DNA of 39,119 nt from an uncultured Candidatus Saccharibacteria bacterium (GCA_938036915.1 CALHVV010000038.1:1-39119), one strand, 5' to 3'. Shown: positions 30,636 to 38,928, numbered from the stretch's first letter. Program-made: numbers and translations. Notes: a model not told the origin generated them from the letters alone.

Positions 30636-33599
30636 CTACCCCTGTGGCCGCTCCGCATATCGCTCATACACAGCACGGTTGGCGGCATTGGTGTTGCGGC
30701 GGAGCTCTGGAGTGTTGAGAATGCGGTAAGCATCATGACGAAGGGCTTGGTGACGCTCAGCATAGGCTTGGTCGAAAGTCGGCTCGATGGCAGCCCGCTT
30801 CTCGGGCGAGAGGGTGCGGAGGTACGAGTCTTTGATCTGCTGGTAGTCGGGCAAGTCGGGGATGCTATAGATTAGCTCTAGCGCGCCATCATTTGCCCCC
30901 GCGAAGTTCTCTGCCTTGAGCCGCCCCTCAAAGACCTGACGCAGCGAGTGCATCTTCTCAGCAGCTGCGCCGTTGTATTCGCCGCGCAAGATCGCATCAT
31001 ATGTCACGTCATTCACAAATGGCACCGCACCCGCCACCCCAGAGGCCACCGCCTCAGCCGAGACAGTCGCGCGGGCATCGTAGTTGTACCCCTGACGCAC
31101 CTGCACCGTGCCGTCGTCTGCCACGTATTCGATCTCGCGGCCAGTCTCGCGGATAATCTCACGCTTTTGGCCAGCCGAGCCAGCGCGGAACTGGTGCTCG
31201 ATAGCCGCTTCCTTCACATATTCATTATCCGCCCGGAAGGTGTGTTGGTTGCCACTGGCATCGGTGAGGGTAATAGCAGTATCGCCCGTGGCAGCCATAG
31301 CTTGCCATTGGCTGCTATTGAGCTTAAAGTGGCGCATCAGCTGGTCTTCGGCCGCAACATGCTCACCAAACTCCTTGCGCAGCCGCGCCGTCTGGCCTGC
31401 TACCATCAAGTTCTTATGCCCTACCCCTGTGGCGTAATCTTGCAGCGTCTGGCCATCGACCATCCGGCGGCGCAGGGCAACGCCATCGCCATCGCGCAGC
31501 ACCACACCATCGGCATTGGCCACTGCCCCATCAGCCAAAAGCTCACGGTCGATCTTCGCCCGCACTTCGCGCTGCGCCATCGCACTGCGGATCTCCGTTA
31601 GCGCACCCACTTCGGCCGCTGCATAAGCGCGCCGCCCCAGACCATGGCTCAAGCCAGCTGGCACCTCACCGCCAAGCTTCAGCTCATCATAGAGTGCATC
31701 CAGCTTGTGGGCAGCATTCTTGGCTTCATCGGTGGTGAGCTGGGTGTTGAGTGCTCGCTGCTTAAGCTCATCATCGTGCAAGAGACGTGCGTTCCAGGCT
31801 CGGTCGCGCCGCGCCGCTCCCTCCTTGCCACGCAGGTCGGTGTAGCGGTTATATTCATCGTTGCTCCGCCCTACCGCCGATAAGTCGGCCATTGTTTCAA
31901 AGCGTTTGGTATAAGCATCGGTTCGCTGCTGGATAGCACGCTTCTTGAGGGCCCGGCGCCGCGCTGCATTGCCTAGCCAATTGCGCTGCGCATCACCAGC
32001 AAGCACGCGCGACTTGCGCAGGTCTGCCCGCTGCTGCGCCCAAGTCCGCGTCCGGTCAACGATGCCACGCCGTGGATCATTCATAATCGCACCCAGCCGC
32101 CCTAGCAGCGAGCCGCTCATTCGCACCACAAAGGGCGTTAGCACCAGTGGCACCACCTGCACTGCCAGGCCGAGAATGATGAGGTTAAGGTTATTCGCAT
32201 CCTTGCCATTGGTCAAGATTGCCACCCCCGCCAGGCGCGACCCACCAAACAATATCGACATGAGCGGAAACATCAGCATCATCGTCATAAAGAGATCCTT
32301 CCACTTATCAAAATACTTCTCTGTACTAGGCAGCACATGCAGCAAGAAGGCAAACGGCGAGATGATAACAAGAATAGTGATGAGTGCCTGGCGCGCCGCA
32401 ATAATCACCGCAGCGATGATGACCGCCAGCAGGACACCCACCAGCAGCGGAATAGCCATCGCCAGTGCCCCATCGGTCGCGCCCACCAGTGCACTCACTC
32501 CCACCACCGCGCCCACCGCACCAGCGCTACCCGTCAGCAGAGCACTCATGACATTAGGCCAGGTGATTTTGTTAAGCGTGTTATAATCCGCCCCATTGAC
32601 CGTCGAGGCAATATTGACAAACAGCTGCTGCAGCTGAAAGCCCAATATGTTCGAAATATCAATCGCTGCCGCACACAGCCAAAACGACATATTGACGACG
32701 ATAATCGACACGACGAGGCGCGGAAACATCTTCTTGATGCCATAATTGCTAATACCAACACTGGTAACTTGCGAATAAATTACGATGAGCGAGACGATAA
32801 TAAAGGCGATATTGGCCAAGTCGCGCATGATCGCCCAAAAGTGAAAGAGTGTGCCATCACTACCAGATTGGAGTGGCTGCACCGCCAAGTACTGCGCCAC
32901 TTGCTGGTAGAGCTGGTCGGTAATCCACGCCATGAAGTTACTCACTGGGCAGACAATCCAGCCAATGCTTCCCAGCGCTGTGCCACTACAACTGGTCGTG
33001 GCACCATCATCTTTATCTGTTTGCTCGGTGGGTTTGTCTTGGGGTTGGTTGTTATTGTTATTATTTGCCGCTTGGTCGTTATTCCCACCATTTTGGCCGT
33101 TGGCGTTGTTCTGATTATTACCAGCGTTTTGTCCAGCTTGACCACCGTTATTTTGGTTGTTCTGTCCACCGTTGTTTTGCGGCGCGGCCTCCTGCTGCCC
33201 CGAGACAGAGATAGCGATGGCATCATCCATCTTGTTGTACGTATCTGGCTCAACAAAGATATATTCCACGTACGTCGCTTCCTTGGCACGCAGCGGATCA
33301 CTACCAGCCGGGAAGATGATGGTTTGGCGCCGATTGGTCGTCGGCTCATACTCATAGAGGTGCACACCCGCGGGCAAGCCGCGATCTGCCACCCCTTTGT
33401 CGCTCCCTCGGTATGGTTTGAAGGTATTATGACGAAAGATAAGGTTCTCGCCCTGGCGCTGCGCCGTCTCAGCAGCATACACCGGCACAGGGGTAGCGAG
33501 CGTGAGCCCCAAGAGTACCGTCACTAATAGTGCCAGCCACCCCGTATATTGCCGCAGACAACCCCTCGCCCGCGCAACCACTCGCCACGCTCTGTTCAT
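30636..33599 (-). CDS. VirB6/TrbL-like type IV secretion membrane protein
   Basis: This 987-aa protein has a signal peptide (GWLALLVTVLLGLTLATPVPVYA, about residues 20-42) and an external domain to about 140. A 45-residue Asn/Gln/Gly-rich linker follows (about 141-187). Then come six or more membrane helices (about 245-510) with the TrbL/VirB6-type long hydrophobic hairpins (FIIVSLIVIYSQVTS, AIPLLVGVLLAVIIAAVIIAA). A C-terminal cytoplasmic region of about 470 residues is Arg/Ala/Glu-rich and helical, with no recognised domain. VirB6 proteins form part of the inner-membrane channel of type IV secretion systems. The ATG at 33599 is preferred over an upstream TTG; no good Shine-Dalgarno is seen. 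It is divergent from six pilin genes, with which it probably forms one secretion locus. Confidence 0.8.
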   Translation of the reverse strand: MNRAWRVVARARGCLRQYTGWLALLVTVLLGLTLATPVPVYAAETAQRQGENLIFRHNTFKPYRGSDKGVADRGLPAGVHLYEYEPTTNRRQTIIFPAGSDPLRAKEATYVEYIFVEPDTYNKMDDAIAISVSGQQEAAPQNNGGQNNQNNGGQAGQNAGNNQNNANGQNGGNNDQAANNNNNNQPQDKPTEQTDKDDGATTSCSGTALGSIGWIVCPVSNFMAWITDQLYQQVAQYLAVQPLQSGSDGTLFHFWAIMRDLANIAFIIVSLIVIYSQVTSVGISNYGIKKMFPRLVVSIIVVNMSFWLCAAAIDISNILGFQLQQLFVNIASTVNGADYNTLNKITWPNVMSALLTGSAGAVGAVVGVSALVGATDGALAMAIPLLVGVLLAVIIAAVIIAARQALITILVIISPFAFLLHVLPSTEKYFDKWKDLFMTMMLMFPLMSILFGGSRLAGVAILTNGKDANNLNLIILGLAVQVVPLVLTPFVVRMSGSLLGRLGAIMNDPRRGIVDRTRTWAQQRADLRKSRVLAGDAQRNWLGNAARRRALKKRAIQQRTDAYTKRFETMADLSAVGRSNDEYNRYTDLRGKEGAARRDRAWNARLLHDDELKQRALNTQLTTDEAKNAAHKLDALYDELKLGGEVPAGLSHGLGRRAYAAAEVGALTEIRSAMAQREVRAKIDRELLADGAVANADGVVLRDGDGVALRRRMVDGQTLQDYATGVGHKNLMVAGQTARLRKEFGEHVAAEDQLMRHFKLNSSQWQAMAATGDTAITLTDASGNQHTFRADNEYVKEAAIEHQFRAGSAGQKREIIRETGREIEYVADDGTVQVRQGYNYDARATVSAEAVASGVAGAVPFVNDVTYDAILRGEYNGAAAEKMHSLRQVFEGRLKAENFAGANDGALELIYSIPDLPDYQQIKDSYLRTLSPEKRAAIEPTFDQAYAERHQALRHDAYRILNTPELRRNTNAANRAVYERYAERPQG

Positions 33600-33943
33600 G
33601 TCTTGTTCGACATTAGCATAATATCGCACAGTGGTCAAGTTTTTGCTGCCTGCATGTCAAGCCGTATCTATTGCGCAACCCCTTCTAGCGTTATACAGGC
33701 TGCTATTGGCAAATAATCCTACCCCTGTGCAGAGCTAAAAACTTCACTATTTATTTCATCTCTCATAAAGCAACCCAGCAACAAAAGCAACCTAACTCAG
33801 AAAATATCGACCTTGCAGCCTAAGTTTTATGCACCACTATGCCAATGTCACCATTCAACCCTTCGCTCCTACTCTGTTTGTGCCCCGCCCCAGTCTTTAC
33901 AACACCGCTTATATCGTATACACTACAGCGTAGGAATAGTATC
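33600..33943. other. Intergenic region between VirB6-like gene and pilin cluster
   Basis: This 344-base AT-rich divergent spacer must hold the promoters of both units. Minus-strand TATTAT (near 33620) and plus-strand TATACA (33917-33922) are the best -10 candidates, both without convincing -35 elements. No gene or stable hairpin was seen. Confidence 0.4.
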
Positions 33944-34366
33944 ATGAAATATAAGCGATTGATCTTGGGCTTCGGTGCAATGCTGGCAATTTTTGCTGGC
34001 GGCGTTGCCGTGCCAGCACAGGTGATGGCGGCAGGCGATGGCTGTGGTGTCCTTGATTTTACCGGAGTCAAATGTTCAAGGACCGAATACTCAGATACTG
34101 ATAGTAACGCTCAAGCTAATAAGGATAGTGAAGAAAATATATCGAGTCTACTTGTTGGTTTTCTCAGAATCATGAACGTCGGTGTTGGCATCGCAGCAGT
34201 TGGCGCGCTTATTTACGCTGGTATTCTCTACTCAACCGCTAGCGGTGACGCTAATAAAACAGCCCAAGCTAAGACAGTTATCACCAATGTTGTTATAGGT
34301 ATTTTGGCATACGCAGTGATGGGTATTGCACTCAACTTCCTTGTGCCAGGAGGAATTATCCGATGA
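33944..34366 (+). CDS. Type IV secretion pilin-like protein 1
   Basis: This 140-aa protein has a signal peptide (LILGFGAMLAIFAGGVAVPA) cleaved after AQVMA or nearby, a short external loop with two Cys (CGVLDFTGVKC), and then two hydrophobic helices (about 75-97 and 112-135). They are separated by the pilin-type turn YAGILYSTASGDANKTAQAK. This arrangement matches the VirB2/TrbC-like T4SS pilin family. The start is the ATG with AGGA 9 nt upstream. It is the first of six tandem paralogs, and its stop overlaps the next start (ATGA). Confidence 0.82.
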   Translation: MKYKRLILGFGAMLAIFAGGVAVPAQVMAAGDGCGVLDFTGVKCSRTEYSDTDSNAQANKDSEENISSLLVGFLRIMNVGVGIAAVGALIYAGILYSTASGDANKTAQAKTVITNVVIGILAYAVMGIALNFLVPGGIIR

Positions 34367-34770
34367 TTCGCCGTTTATTAGGATATGGCATAAGCGTCAT
34401 CGCTATTCTTTCTGTTCTGGCACCAGCTACACCTGTTCATGCCGATGCACCCTGTTCCCCGCCAAATTTTCTTGGTATGCCCGCCTGGTATCGCGGCCTT
34501 CAAGACTCGAGCGATTGCAGTTCAATCCAGACAACCGACATCCAGACGATGATCCTTACAATTGCCCTCAATATCCTCCAGGCTGCAATGGTTATCGTTG
34601 CCTATGTTGCCGTTGGGTTTATCATTAAGGGTGGCTATATGTATATGGTCAGTACAGGCAGCCCTGATGCAATGGCCAAGGCAAAGAACACGATCCGCGA
34701 TGCTCTTATTGGTCTCGTTATTGCGATCTCGGCGGCAGCAATTGTTGATATGGTAGCGGGAGTTATTTAG
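34363..34770 (+). CDS. Type IV secretion pilin-like protein 2
   Basis: This 135-aa protein has a signal peptide (GYGISVIAILSVLAPATPVHA), an external segment with two Cys (CSPPNFLGMPAWY and DSSDC), and then two helices. They flank the turn GGYMYMVSTGSPDAMAKAKNTI and the second helix LIGLVIAISAAAIVDMV. The AKNTI element is shared with the other pilins of the cluster. The ATG overlaps the stop of pilin 1 by four bases, so translation is coupled. Confidence 0.85.
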   Translation: MIRRLLGYGISVIAILSVLAPATPVHADAPCSPPNFLGMPAWYRGLQDSSDCSSIQTTDIQTMILTIALNILQAAMVIVAYVAVGFIIKGGYMYMVSTGSPDAMAKAKNTIRDALIGLVIAISAAAIVDMVAGVI

Positions 34771-34771
34771 T

Positions 34772-35062
34772 ATGTGGCCTATATTCTCAGCCCTCAAAGG
34801 TGTTAGTGCACAAGATATCAAATACCAAAGCTCCGCGGATAACTCAAGCATTCTTCAAAATGTCCTTAACACTGCTTATATTTGGGCCGGGGTGGTTGCA
34901 GTTATCGTCATTATTGTAGCGGGTTTTATGTATACCGTATCACAAGACGACCCAAGCCAAGTAAGTCGCGCCAAGAACACCCTGCTTGGTGCCATTGTTG
35001 GCCTCGCTGTTGTTCTTCTCGCTTTTGTCATTACCAATACTGTTCTAAATGGAGTCTTTTGA
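34772..35062 (+). CDS. Type IV secretion pilin-like protein 3 (short form)
   Basis: This 96-aa protein is the shortest of the six. It has no classical signal peptide; the N-terminus is a polar segment of 32 residues before the first helix (about 33-53). The shared turn GFMYTVSQDDPSQVSRAKNTL and second helix (AIVGLAVVLLAFVITNTVL) follow. It begins one base after the stop of pilin 2 and its own stop overlaps the next start (TGATG), so it is embedded in the same message. Loss of the signal peptide suggests a distinct role or different membrane insertion. Confidence 0.8.
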   Translation: MWPIFSALKGVSAQDIKYQSSADNSSILQNVLNTAYIWAGVVAVIVIIVAGFMYTVSQDDPSQVSRAKNTLLGAIVGLAVVLLAFVITNTVLNGVF

Positions 35063-35490
35063 TGAAGCTATCTCTACAGCGCACACTCTGTCTTATTGGT
35101 ACAGCCCTGTTGCTCGGTCTTACCTATTCACCCTCCGCCTTTGCCCGTGTTGACGTCACAGGAGAACTCAAGACTGATAACGCCTGCGATCTAGCTACCG
35201 ACGGTGATGGTAACGATGGCTGCCATGCGGTAACTTCAAGTGCACAAGGTGGTGCGCTCACCCCAATGGTAATCGTTACACGTGGCATCAATATTGCTCT
35301 CGTTGTCCTTGGTGGCGTCTCCGCTCTTATGATTGTCTATGCGGGCTTTCGTTTTACACTAGCTGGCGGCGACCCACAGGCGGTCAAGGCCGCTCGCAAT
35401 ACCATCCTCTATGCAGTTGCAGGTCTTGTTATTGCTATACTTGCCTATGGTATAGTAAGTTGGATTACTGATAGAATATCGATAACATAA
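35062..35490 (+). CDS. Type IV secretion pilin-like protein 4
   Basis: This 142-aa protein has a signal peptide (CLIGTALLLGLTYSPSAFA), an external loop with two Cys (NACDLATDGDGNDGC), and two helices around YAGFRFTLAGGDPQAVKAAR and AVAGLVIAILAYGIVSWI. The G-[FI]-R-[FY] turn and the A-[KR]-N-T-I element are the same as in pilins 5 and 6. The start overlaps the pilin 3 stop by one base. Confidence 0.85.
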   Translation: MKLSLQRTLCLIGTALLLGLTYSPSAFARVDVTGELKTDNACDLATDGDGNDGCHAVTSSAQGGALTPMVIVTRGINIALVVLGGVSALMIVYAGFRFTLAGGDPQAVKAARNTILYAVAGLVIAILAYGIVSWITDRISIT

Positions 35491-35506
35491 GGGAGATACA
35501 ACCATC

Positions 35507-35959
35507 ATGAATATCTTTACAAAAATACTTCTCAGCGCAAGCATCTGCTCCACTGTTGTAGCTGGTGCCATTGCTCCATCTATCGGCGCCGCAGCACCAT
35601 CGCCCATCAACACCTTTGCAGCAAGCACTACAGCAAAGGAAAAGGTTAAGGAAGGTATCAAGGGTGCTGGTGGAGACAGCAACCAAATCACTATCGGCTC
35701 GGCTATCAAAAGCATTATCGACATCATGCTCTTTGCCCTCGGCGCCATCTCCGTCGTCATGATCGTCATTGGTGGTATTCGCTACACGACATCCAATGGC
35801 GATTCTAACGGCATCCAGGGTGCCAAAAATACCATTCTCTACGCTATTGTCGGCCTTGTTGTGGCTATTCTTGCTTATGCCATGGTCAATTTCGTCGTTG
35901 ATAACCTCGTGAGTGGCGGCAGCCAATCCACCCCAACCGCTCAATATAATTACGTCTAA
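35507..35959 (+). CDS. Type IV secretion pilin-like protein 5
   Basis: This 150-aa protein has a signal peptide (to about residue 28, ending SIGAAA), a Lys/Glu/Gly-rich external segment, then two helices with the turn GGIRYTTSNGDSNGIQGAKN and the second helix LYAIVGLVVAILAYAMVNFV. It is very similar to pilin 6 across the whole C-terminal half and lacks the two loop cysteines of pilins 1, 2 and 4. GGGAG precedes the ATG at a long spacing. It lies 16 bp after pilin 4. Confidence 0.88.
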   Translation: MNIFTKILLSASICSTVVAGAIAPSIGAAAPSPINTFAASTTAKEKVKEGIKGAGGDSNQITIGSAIKSIIDIMLFALGAISVVMIVIGGIRYTTSNGDSNGIQGAKNTILYAIVGLVVAILAYAMVNFVVDNLVSGGSQSTPTAQYNYV

Positions 35960-36116
35960 CCACCACTATCATTTACTTTGCTTGCATTCTGCAATAAAAT
36001 AGGCTCTTTTTCGGTGATTTTCTCCGTTAGCTCTTAACATTTTGGCAATTTTTTGGTATATATAGATAGTACAGGTAGTACAGTAGAGTACTAACGCCAA
36101 TAGAAAGGACATGACA

Positions 36117-36557
36117 ATGAAAATCAATATCAAAAAAGCTATGCTTACACTCCTCGCTGTGCCAATGCTGGCTGCAGGTGTTGCTGGGCTCGTGACTCCA
36201 CACGTTGGTGCAGCAGCTGCATCCGACAACGGTCTTGGCCTCAAGAAAGGGGTTACCTCTGCTAAAGGGAGTGACCAAGTAAGTTGTCTCTTCGGTAGCG
36301 AAAAAGAAGGCTGTACTGATGGGACTGGTATTTTCCAGACAATCGTCAACGTGATTCTCTTCATCGTTGGTGCGGTCGCCGTTATCATGATTGTGATTGG
36401 TGGTGTGCGCTACACCGTGTCAAACGGTGACTCAAACGCCGTCACTGGCGCCAAGAACACCATCATGTACGCCATCGTTGGCCTTGTCGTTGCGATTATC
36501 GCCTACGCGCTCGTCAACTTCGTCGTCGTCAATATCGGTGCCAACCAAGGGCAATAA
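36117..36557 (+). CDS. Type IV secretion pilin-like protein 6
   Basis: This 146-aa protein has a signal peptide (MLTLLAVPMLAAGVAGLVTP, cleavage near HVGAAAA), an external segment with two Cys (SCLFGSEKEGC), and two helices around GGVRYTVSNGDSNAVTGAKN and YAIVGLVVAIIAYALVNFVV. Of the two nearby ATGs the second (36117) is chosen because AAAGGA sits 7 nt before it. A 157-base gap separates it from pilin 5, so it may have its own promoter, and a strong terminator follows. Its near identity to pilin 5 in the C-terminal half points to recent duplication. Confidence 0.88.
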   Translation: MKINIKKAMLTLLAVPMLAAGVAGLVTPHVGAAAASDNGLGLKKGVTSAKGSDQVSCLFGSEKEGCTDGTGIFQTIVNVILFIVGAVAVIMIVIGGVRYTVSNGDSNAVTGAKNTIMYAIVGLVVAIIAYALVNFVVVNIGANQGQ

Positions 36558-36587
36558 CACAACCACCTTTCTTCATTGGCTCTCTTA

Positions 36588-36616
36588 TACCACCCTCTCG
36601 CAGGGTGGTACTTTTT
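36588..36616 (+). terminator. Rho-independent terminator of the pilin cluster
   Basis: TACCACCCT (36588-36596) and AGGGTGGTA (36602-36610) form a perfect 9-bp stem with a 5-nt loop, followed by CTTTTT. Confidence 0.92.
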
Positions 36617-36640
36617 GTTGAGGATATATTCGACGACACT

Positions 36641-36696
36641 TACGCAAGAAAGTCTGTCTATTGCTGGTGGCGTCTGATACTGACTGTTTTTGCGTA
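36641..36696. repeat. Long imperfect inverted repeat
   Basis: TACGCAA (36641-36647) pairs with TTGCGTA (36690-36696), and an inner AGTC/GACT continues the stem. The loop region is about 28 nt. It lies in the gene-free region after the pilin terminator, strand and function unknown. Confidence 0.4.
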
Positions 36697-36756
36697 GCAC
36701 TAGCCATGCTATTCCATTTCACTCTGGCTGGAGAATCATTATCACACTGCGCTCAT

Positions 36757-36762
36757 TATACT
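36757..36762 (+). promoter_or_regulatory. -10 box of the candidate small RNA at 36769
   Basis: TATACT, the same box as at the leaderless genes, is followed by 6 nt and then the start of an inverted repeat. Confidence 0.45.
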
Positions 36763-36768
36763 TTACAC

Positions 36769-36840
36769 TCTAGAAACCTCATAATAAGCCATCGCACCAT
36801 TCAGGAGGTGTTTTGGGAAGTTTCTAGTATTCTTTAGTTT
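36769..36840 (+). ncRNA. Candidate small RNA carrying a full Shine-Dalgarno sequence in its loop
   Basis: CTAGAAAC (36770-36777) pairs with GTTTCTAG (36820-36827). An inner hairpin CACC/GGTG (36797-36800 with 36807-36810) contains AGGAGGTG on the plus strand, complementary to the 3' end of bacterial 16S rRNA. On the minus strand the same site reads CACCTCCT. The -10 box at the expected distance favours the plus strand; one U-G pair extending the outer stem favours the minus strand. A T-rich stretch follows on the plus strand. No coding potential is seen. Confidence 0.45.
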
Positions 36841-37144
36841 GTTCAACTATATACTCTAACAGAGCCGTTTTACAAAATCATTACACCCCACTACCTTCGT
36901 CACCTCTCGCATGAGCTATATCTAGCCCAAGCACCCAACAGCTCTCAACCCTTCTCCTCACTACCATTTCTCCTACAGTTATTGCAAAAGCTTTCTCTAG
37001 AACACCAGTCTCTCAGTACTAATACCAAATGACAACCTTCTGCTACCAATATTCACGCTCTGCTAAATGAGATAGAGAACATATTACTAGATATCATAAG
37101 AAGCCTCAAGGCTCGCATTCACTGCCTACTAGCTACCCACACCA
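36841..37144. other. Gene-free region
   Basis: This is about 300 bases of AT-rich sequence with no supported ORF, promoter or stable hairpin, between the candidate small RNA and the Hsp20 terminator. Confidence 0.5.
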
Positions 37145-37168
37145 CAAAACAACCCCGCACCAGCGGGG
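37145..37168 (-). terminator. Rho-independent terminator of the small heat shock gene
   Basis: On the minus strand, CCCCGC pairs with GCGGGG around a 4-nt loop and is followed by TTGTTTT. It lies 30 bp past the stop. Confidence 0.88.
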
Positions 37169-37197
37169 TCATCATCTCACAACGTGTCCTCCCTTCC

Positions 37198-37722
37198 CTA
37201 CAGGATCGGGATTTTCTTGGCCTGCTCTTGCTTGACCTTCTCAAAGGTGATGGTCAGCACACCATCCTTTAGTACAGCGGTCGTCTCGTCCTCGCGTACC
37301 GTTACGGGCAGTTCCAATGTGCGGCTAAATTCACCCCAGTAACACTCTTGGTTGTGCCATTTGGTGGCCACGGTGTCATCACCACTGCTTAGCGTGCCAA
37401 CGATCGTCAAGAGCCCGTCATTAATCTTCACATCCAATTCCTCGCGGTTCACTCCAGCGGTGCGGGCCTTCACCACGAGCTGCGTCTCGGTCTCGTACAC
37501 GTCCACTGCCAATTGGCCAGTGTAGTCTTCCTCACTCTGGGCAGGTTCTTCGCCCCACGGCGAAGTTTGGCTCTGCTGGTTTTGGGCAGGCATTGGGTTT
37601 GCTTGGGTGTGATTCATCGGCTGGTGAGTTGGCGCAGCTGGCGCGAGCGAGTCATCACCCTCCAAAAATGCTGCCGCAAGCTCATCACCGATCAAAAGAT
37701 CATCATCTTGACTCCGGGCCAT
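37198..37722 (-). CDS. Small heat shock protein (Hsp20/alpha-crystallin family)
   Basis: This 174-aa ATP-independent chaperone has a disordered N-terminal 65 residues that is Gln/Pro/Asp-rich. An alpha-crystallin domain follows (about 68-165), including QLVVKARTAGVNREELDVKINDGLLTIVG, a long insertion and the family-typical LKDGVLTITFEK. It ends with the IxI oligomerisation motif IPIL at the very C-terminus. The start ATG at 37722 is set by GGAGG 5 nt upstream; an in-frame GTG four codons earlier lies inside that ribosome binding site. It is divergent from comF, with its own terminator. No HrcA (CIRCE) or other heat-shock operator was found. Confidence 0.93.
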   Translation of the reverse strand: MARSQDDDLLIGDELAAAFLEGDDSLAPAAPTHQPMNHTQANPMPAQNQQSQTSPWGEEPAQSEEDYTGQLAVDVYETETQLVVKARTAGVNREELDVKINDGLLTIVGTLSSGDDTVATKWHNQECYWGEFSRTLELPVTVREDETTAVLKDGVLTITFEKVKQEQAKKIPIL

Positions 37723-37827
37723 AATTTCCTCCACATACTTTCTTTTGCTAATTCACAATTACCATTTCGACAACAGTCTGGATTTATTATAGCTAATCGA
37801 TGGCGTATAATCAACCGGAGAGGCCTC

Positions 37828-38508
37828 ATGAGTGTAAAAATCACAATACCGACCTATCTTGCTAACCTCCTCGCCCCGCATACCTGTTGTGGTTGCAACA
37901 TCGTTGGGACACTGCTCTGTGATAATTGTAAAAACGACATCATTCGCGATCCACTCTACCGCTGCCTCGAATGTGGCCAGCCTACCCTGTCTGGCCAGTG
38001 CCAAACCTGCACGCTGCCCTATGCAGCTGCCTGGTGCGCCCTGCAGCGTGAGGGTGCGCTAGAGCGGCTAATCGACCGCTATAAGTTTGAGCGCGCCCAG
38101 GCGGCTCAGCACACCCTCGCAGACTTGCTCGATGCCGTTACGGCGCCGCTACCGGCGGATACCATCATTGTGCCCATCCCAACCATTCCGGCACATCAGC
38201 GCCAGCGCGGGTATGACCACTGCCGGTTGCTGGCGCAGGCCTTTGCCCGGCTGCGTGGGCTGCCCTGCCAGCCAGTCCTCACACGCGCTCAGCACAGTGT
38301 GCAGCTAGGGAGTAGTCGTGCCCAGCGCCAGCAGCAAGCCCGCCAGGCATTCACCTGCTCATACACTCTTTCTTCAGGGGTCACCTATTGCCTTATTGAT
38401 GATATTTCTACAACGGGTGCGACGATTCGCTATGCTTCGCGTTTCCTCCGCACTGCTGGTGCCCGGCGAGTTATTGCTGTGGTGGTGGCTCATCAGCCGT
38501 TTGGATAA
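37828..38508 (+). CDS. comF: ComF-family phosphoribosyltransferase-like protein
   Basis: This 226-aa protein has an N-terminal zinc-binding region with paired cysteines C20/C23, C31/C34, C46/C49 and C58/C61, typical of ComF/GntX proteins. A type I phosphoribosyltransferase fold follows, including VPIPTIPAHQRQRGYDHCRLL and the PRPP-binding loop CLIDDISTTGAT (D191, D192). ComF proteins are needed for natural DNA uptake in several bacteria, acting in the cytoplasm on incoming single strands. A secretion locus lies 1.3 kb upstream, but no competence pilus genes are seen here. The start follows TATAAT and GGAGAGG. Confidence 0.82.
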   Translation: MSVKITIPTYLANLLAPHTCCGCNIVGTLLCDNCKNDIIRDPLYRCLECGQPTLSGQCQTCTLPYAAAWCALQREGALERLIDRYKFERAQAAQHTLADLLDAVTAPLPADTIIVPIPTIPAHQRQRGYDHCRLLAQAFARLRGLPCQPVLTRAQHSVQLGSSRAQRQQQARQAFTCSYTLSSGVTYCLIDDISTTGATIRYASRFLRTAGARRVIAVVVAHQPFG

Positions 38509-38651
38509 GCCGTTGTGGTGTTGACCCATCTATAATCAACATTGGAGAGAAGGAACAATGTTTCAGCTCTGCAGAACAAGGGGGATAAGGATAATCCAGG
38601 GCTTACGCAAAAGTTGGTCTCCCCCATCTTTTGCCTTGCCTCATCTCATGC

Positions 38652-38657
38652 TATAAT
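38652..38657 (+). promoter_or_regulatory. -10 box of the tRNA-Ser gene
   Basis: TATAAT ends 10 nt before the mature tRNA 5' end. A TTGCC-rich stretch lies at about the -35 distance. Confidence 0.6.
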
Positions 38658-38667
38658 AAGCGAGACT

Positions 38668-38756
38668 GGAGAGATGACCGAGTGGTTGAAGGTACCGGTC
38701 TTGAAAACCGGCGTAGGCATCCCCTACCGTGGGTTCGAATCCCACTCTCTCCGCCA
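38668..38756 (+). tRNA. tRNA-Ser, anticodon UGA, CCA encoded
   Basis: The acceptor stem GGAGAGA/TCTCTCC is perfect. The D arm contains GAGTGGTTGAAGG, the anticodon loop reads CTTGAAA with anticodon TGA, and a long variable arm (CGTAGG with CCTACC) is present as in class II tRNAs. The T arm contains GTTCGAATC. The discriminator is G and the 3' CCA is encoded. It reads UCN codons, mainly UCA. Confidence 0.97.
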
Positions 38757-38770
38757 TATTGGGCTTACTC

Positions 38771-38815
38771 GAACCCTCGGTAGCAGGTGTGTCGCCGAGG
38801 GGTTCTTTTATTTTT
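38771..38815 (+). terminator. Terminator after tRNA-Ser
   Basis: GAACCCTCGG pairs with CCGAGGGGTTC (one bulged G) and is followed by TTTTATTTTT. Confidence 0.85.
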
Positions 38816-38928
38816 CTATTTAATCAAGCCACTATATAGCCCAGACTCACAGGCTTATCTTCATCTTTTTTATCTTACTTTTCTACTATTCTTATCCGAT
38901 GGAGTATGCCCTGAGTTCTACTCTATGC

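Noticed and set aside
32337..33527. Long open frame on the plus strand opposite the VirB6-like gene
   Set aside because: It is a shadow of the Asn/Gln-rich and membrane-coding stretches; its hydrophobic runs are reverse complements of the real gene.
38542..38823. Small open frame reading through the tRNA
   Set aside because: It runs across a clear tRNA-Ser and its terminator.
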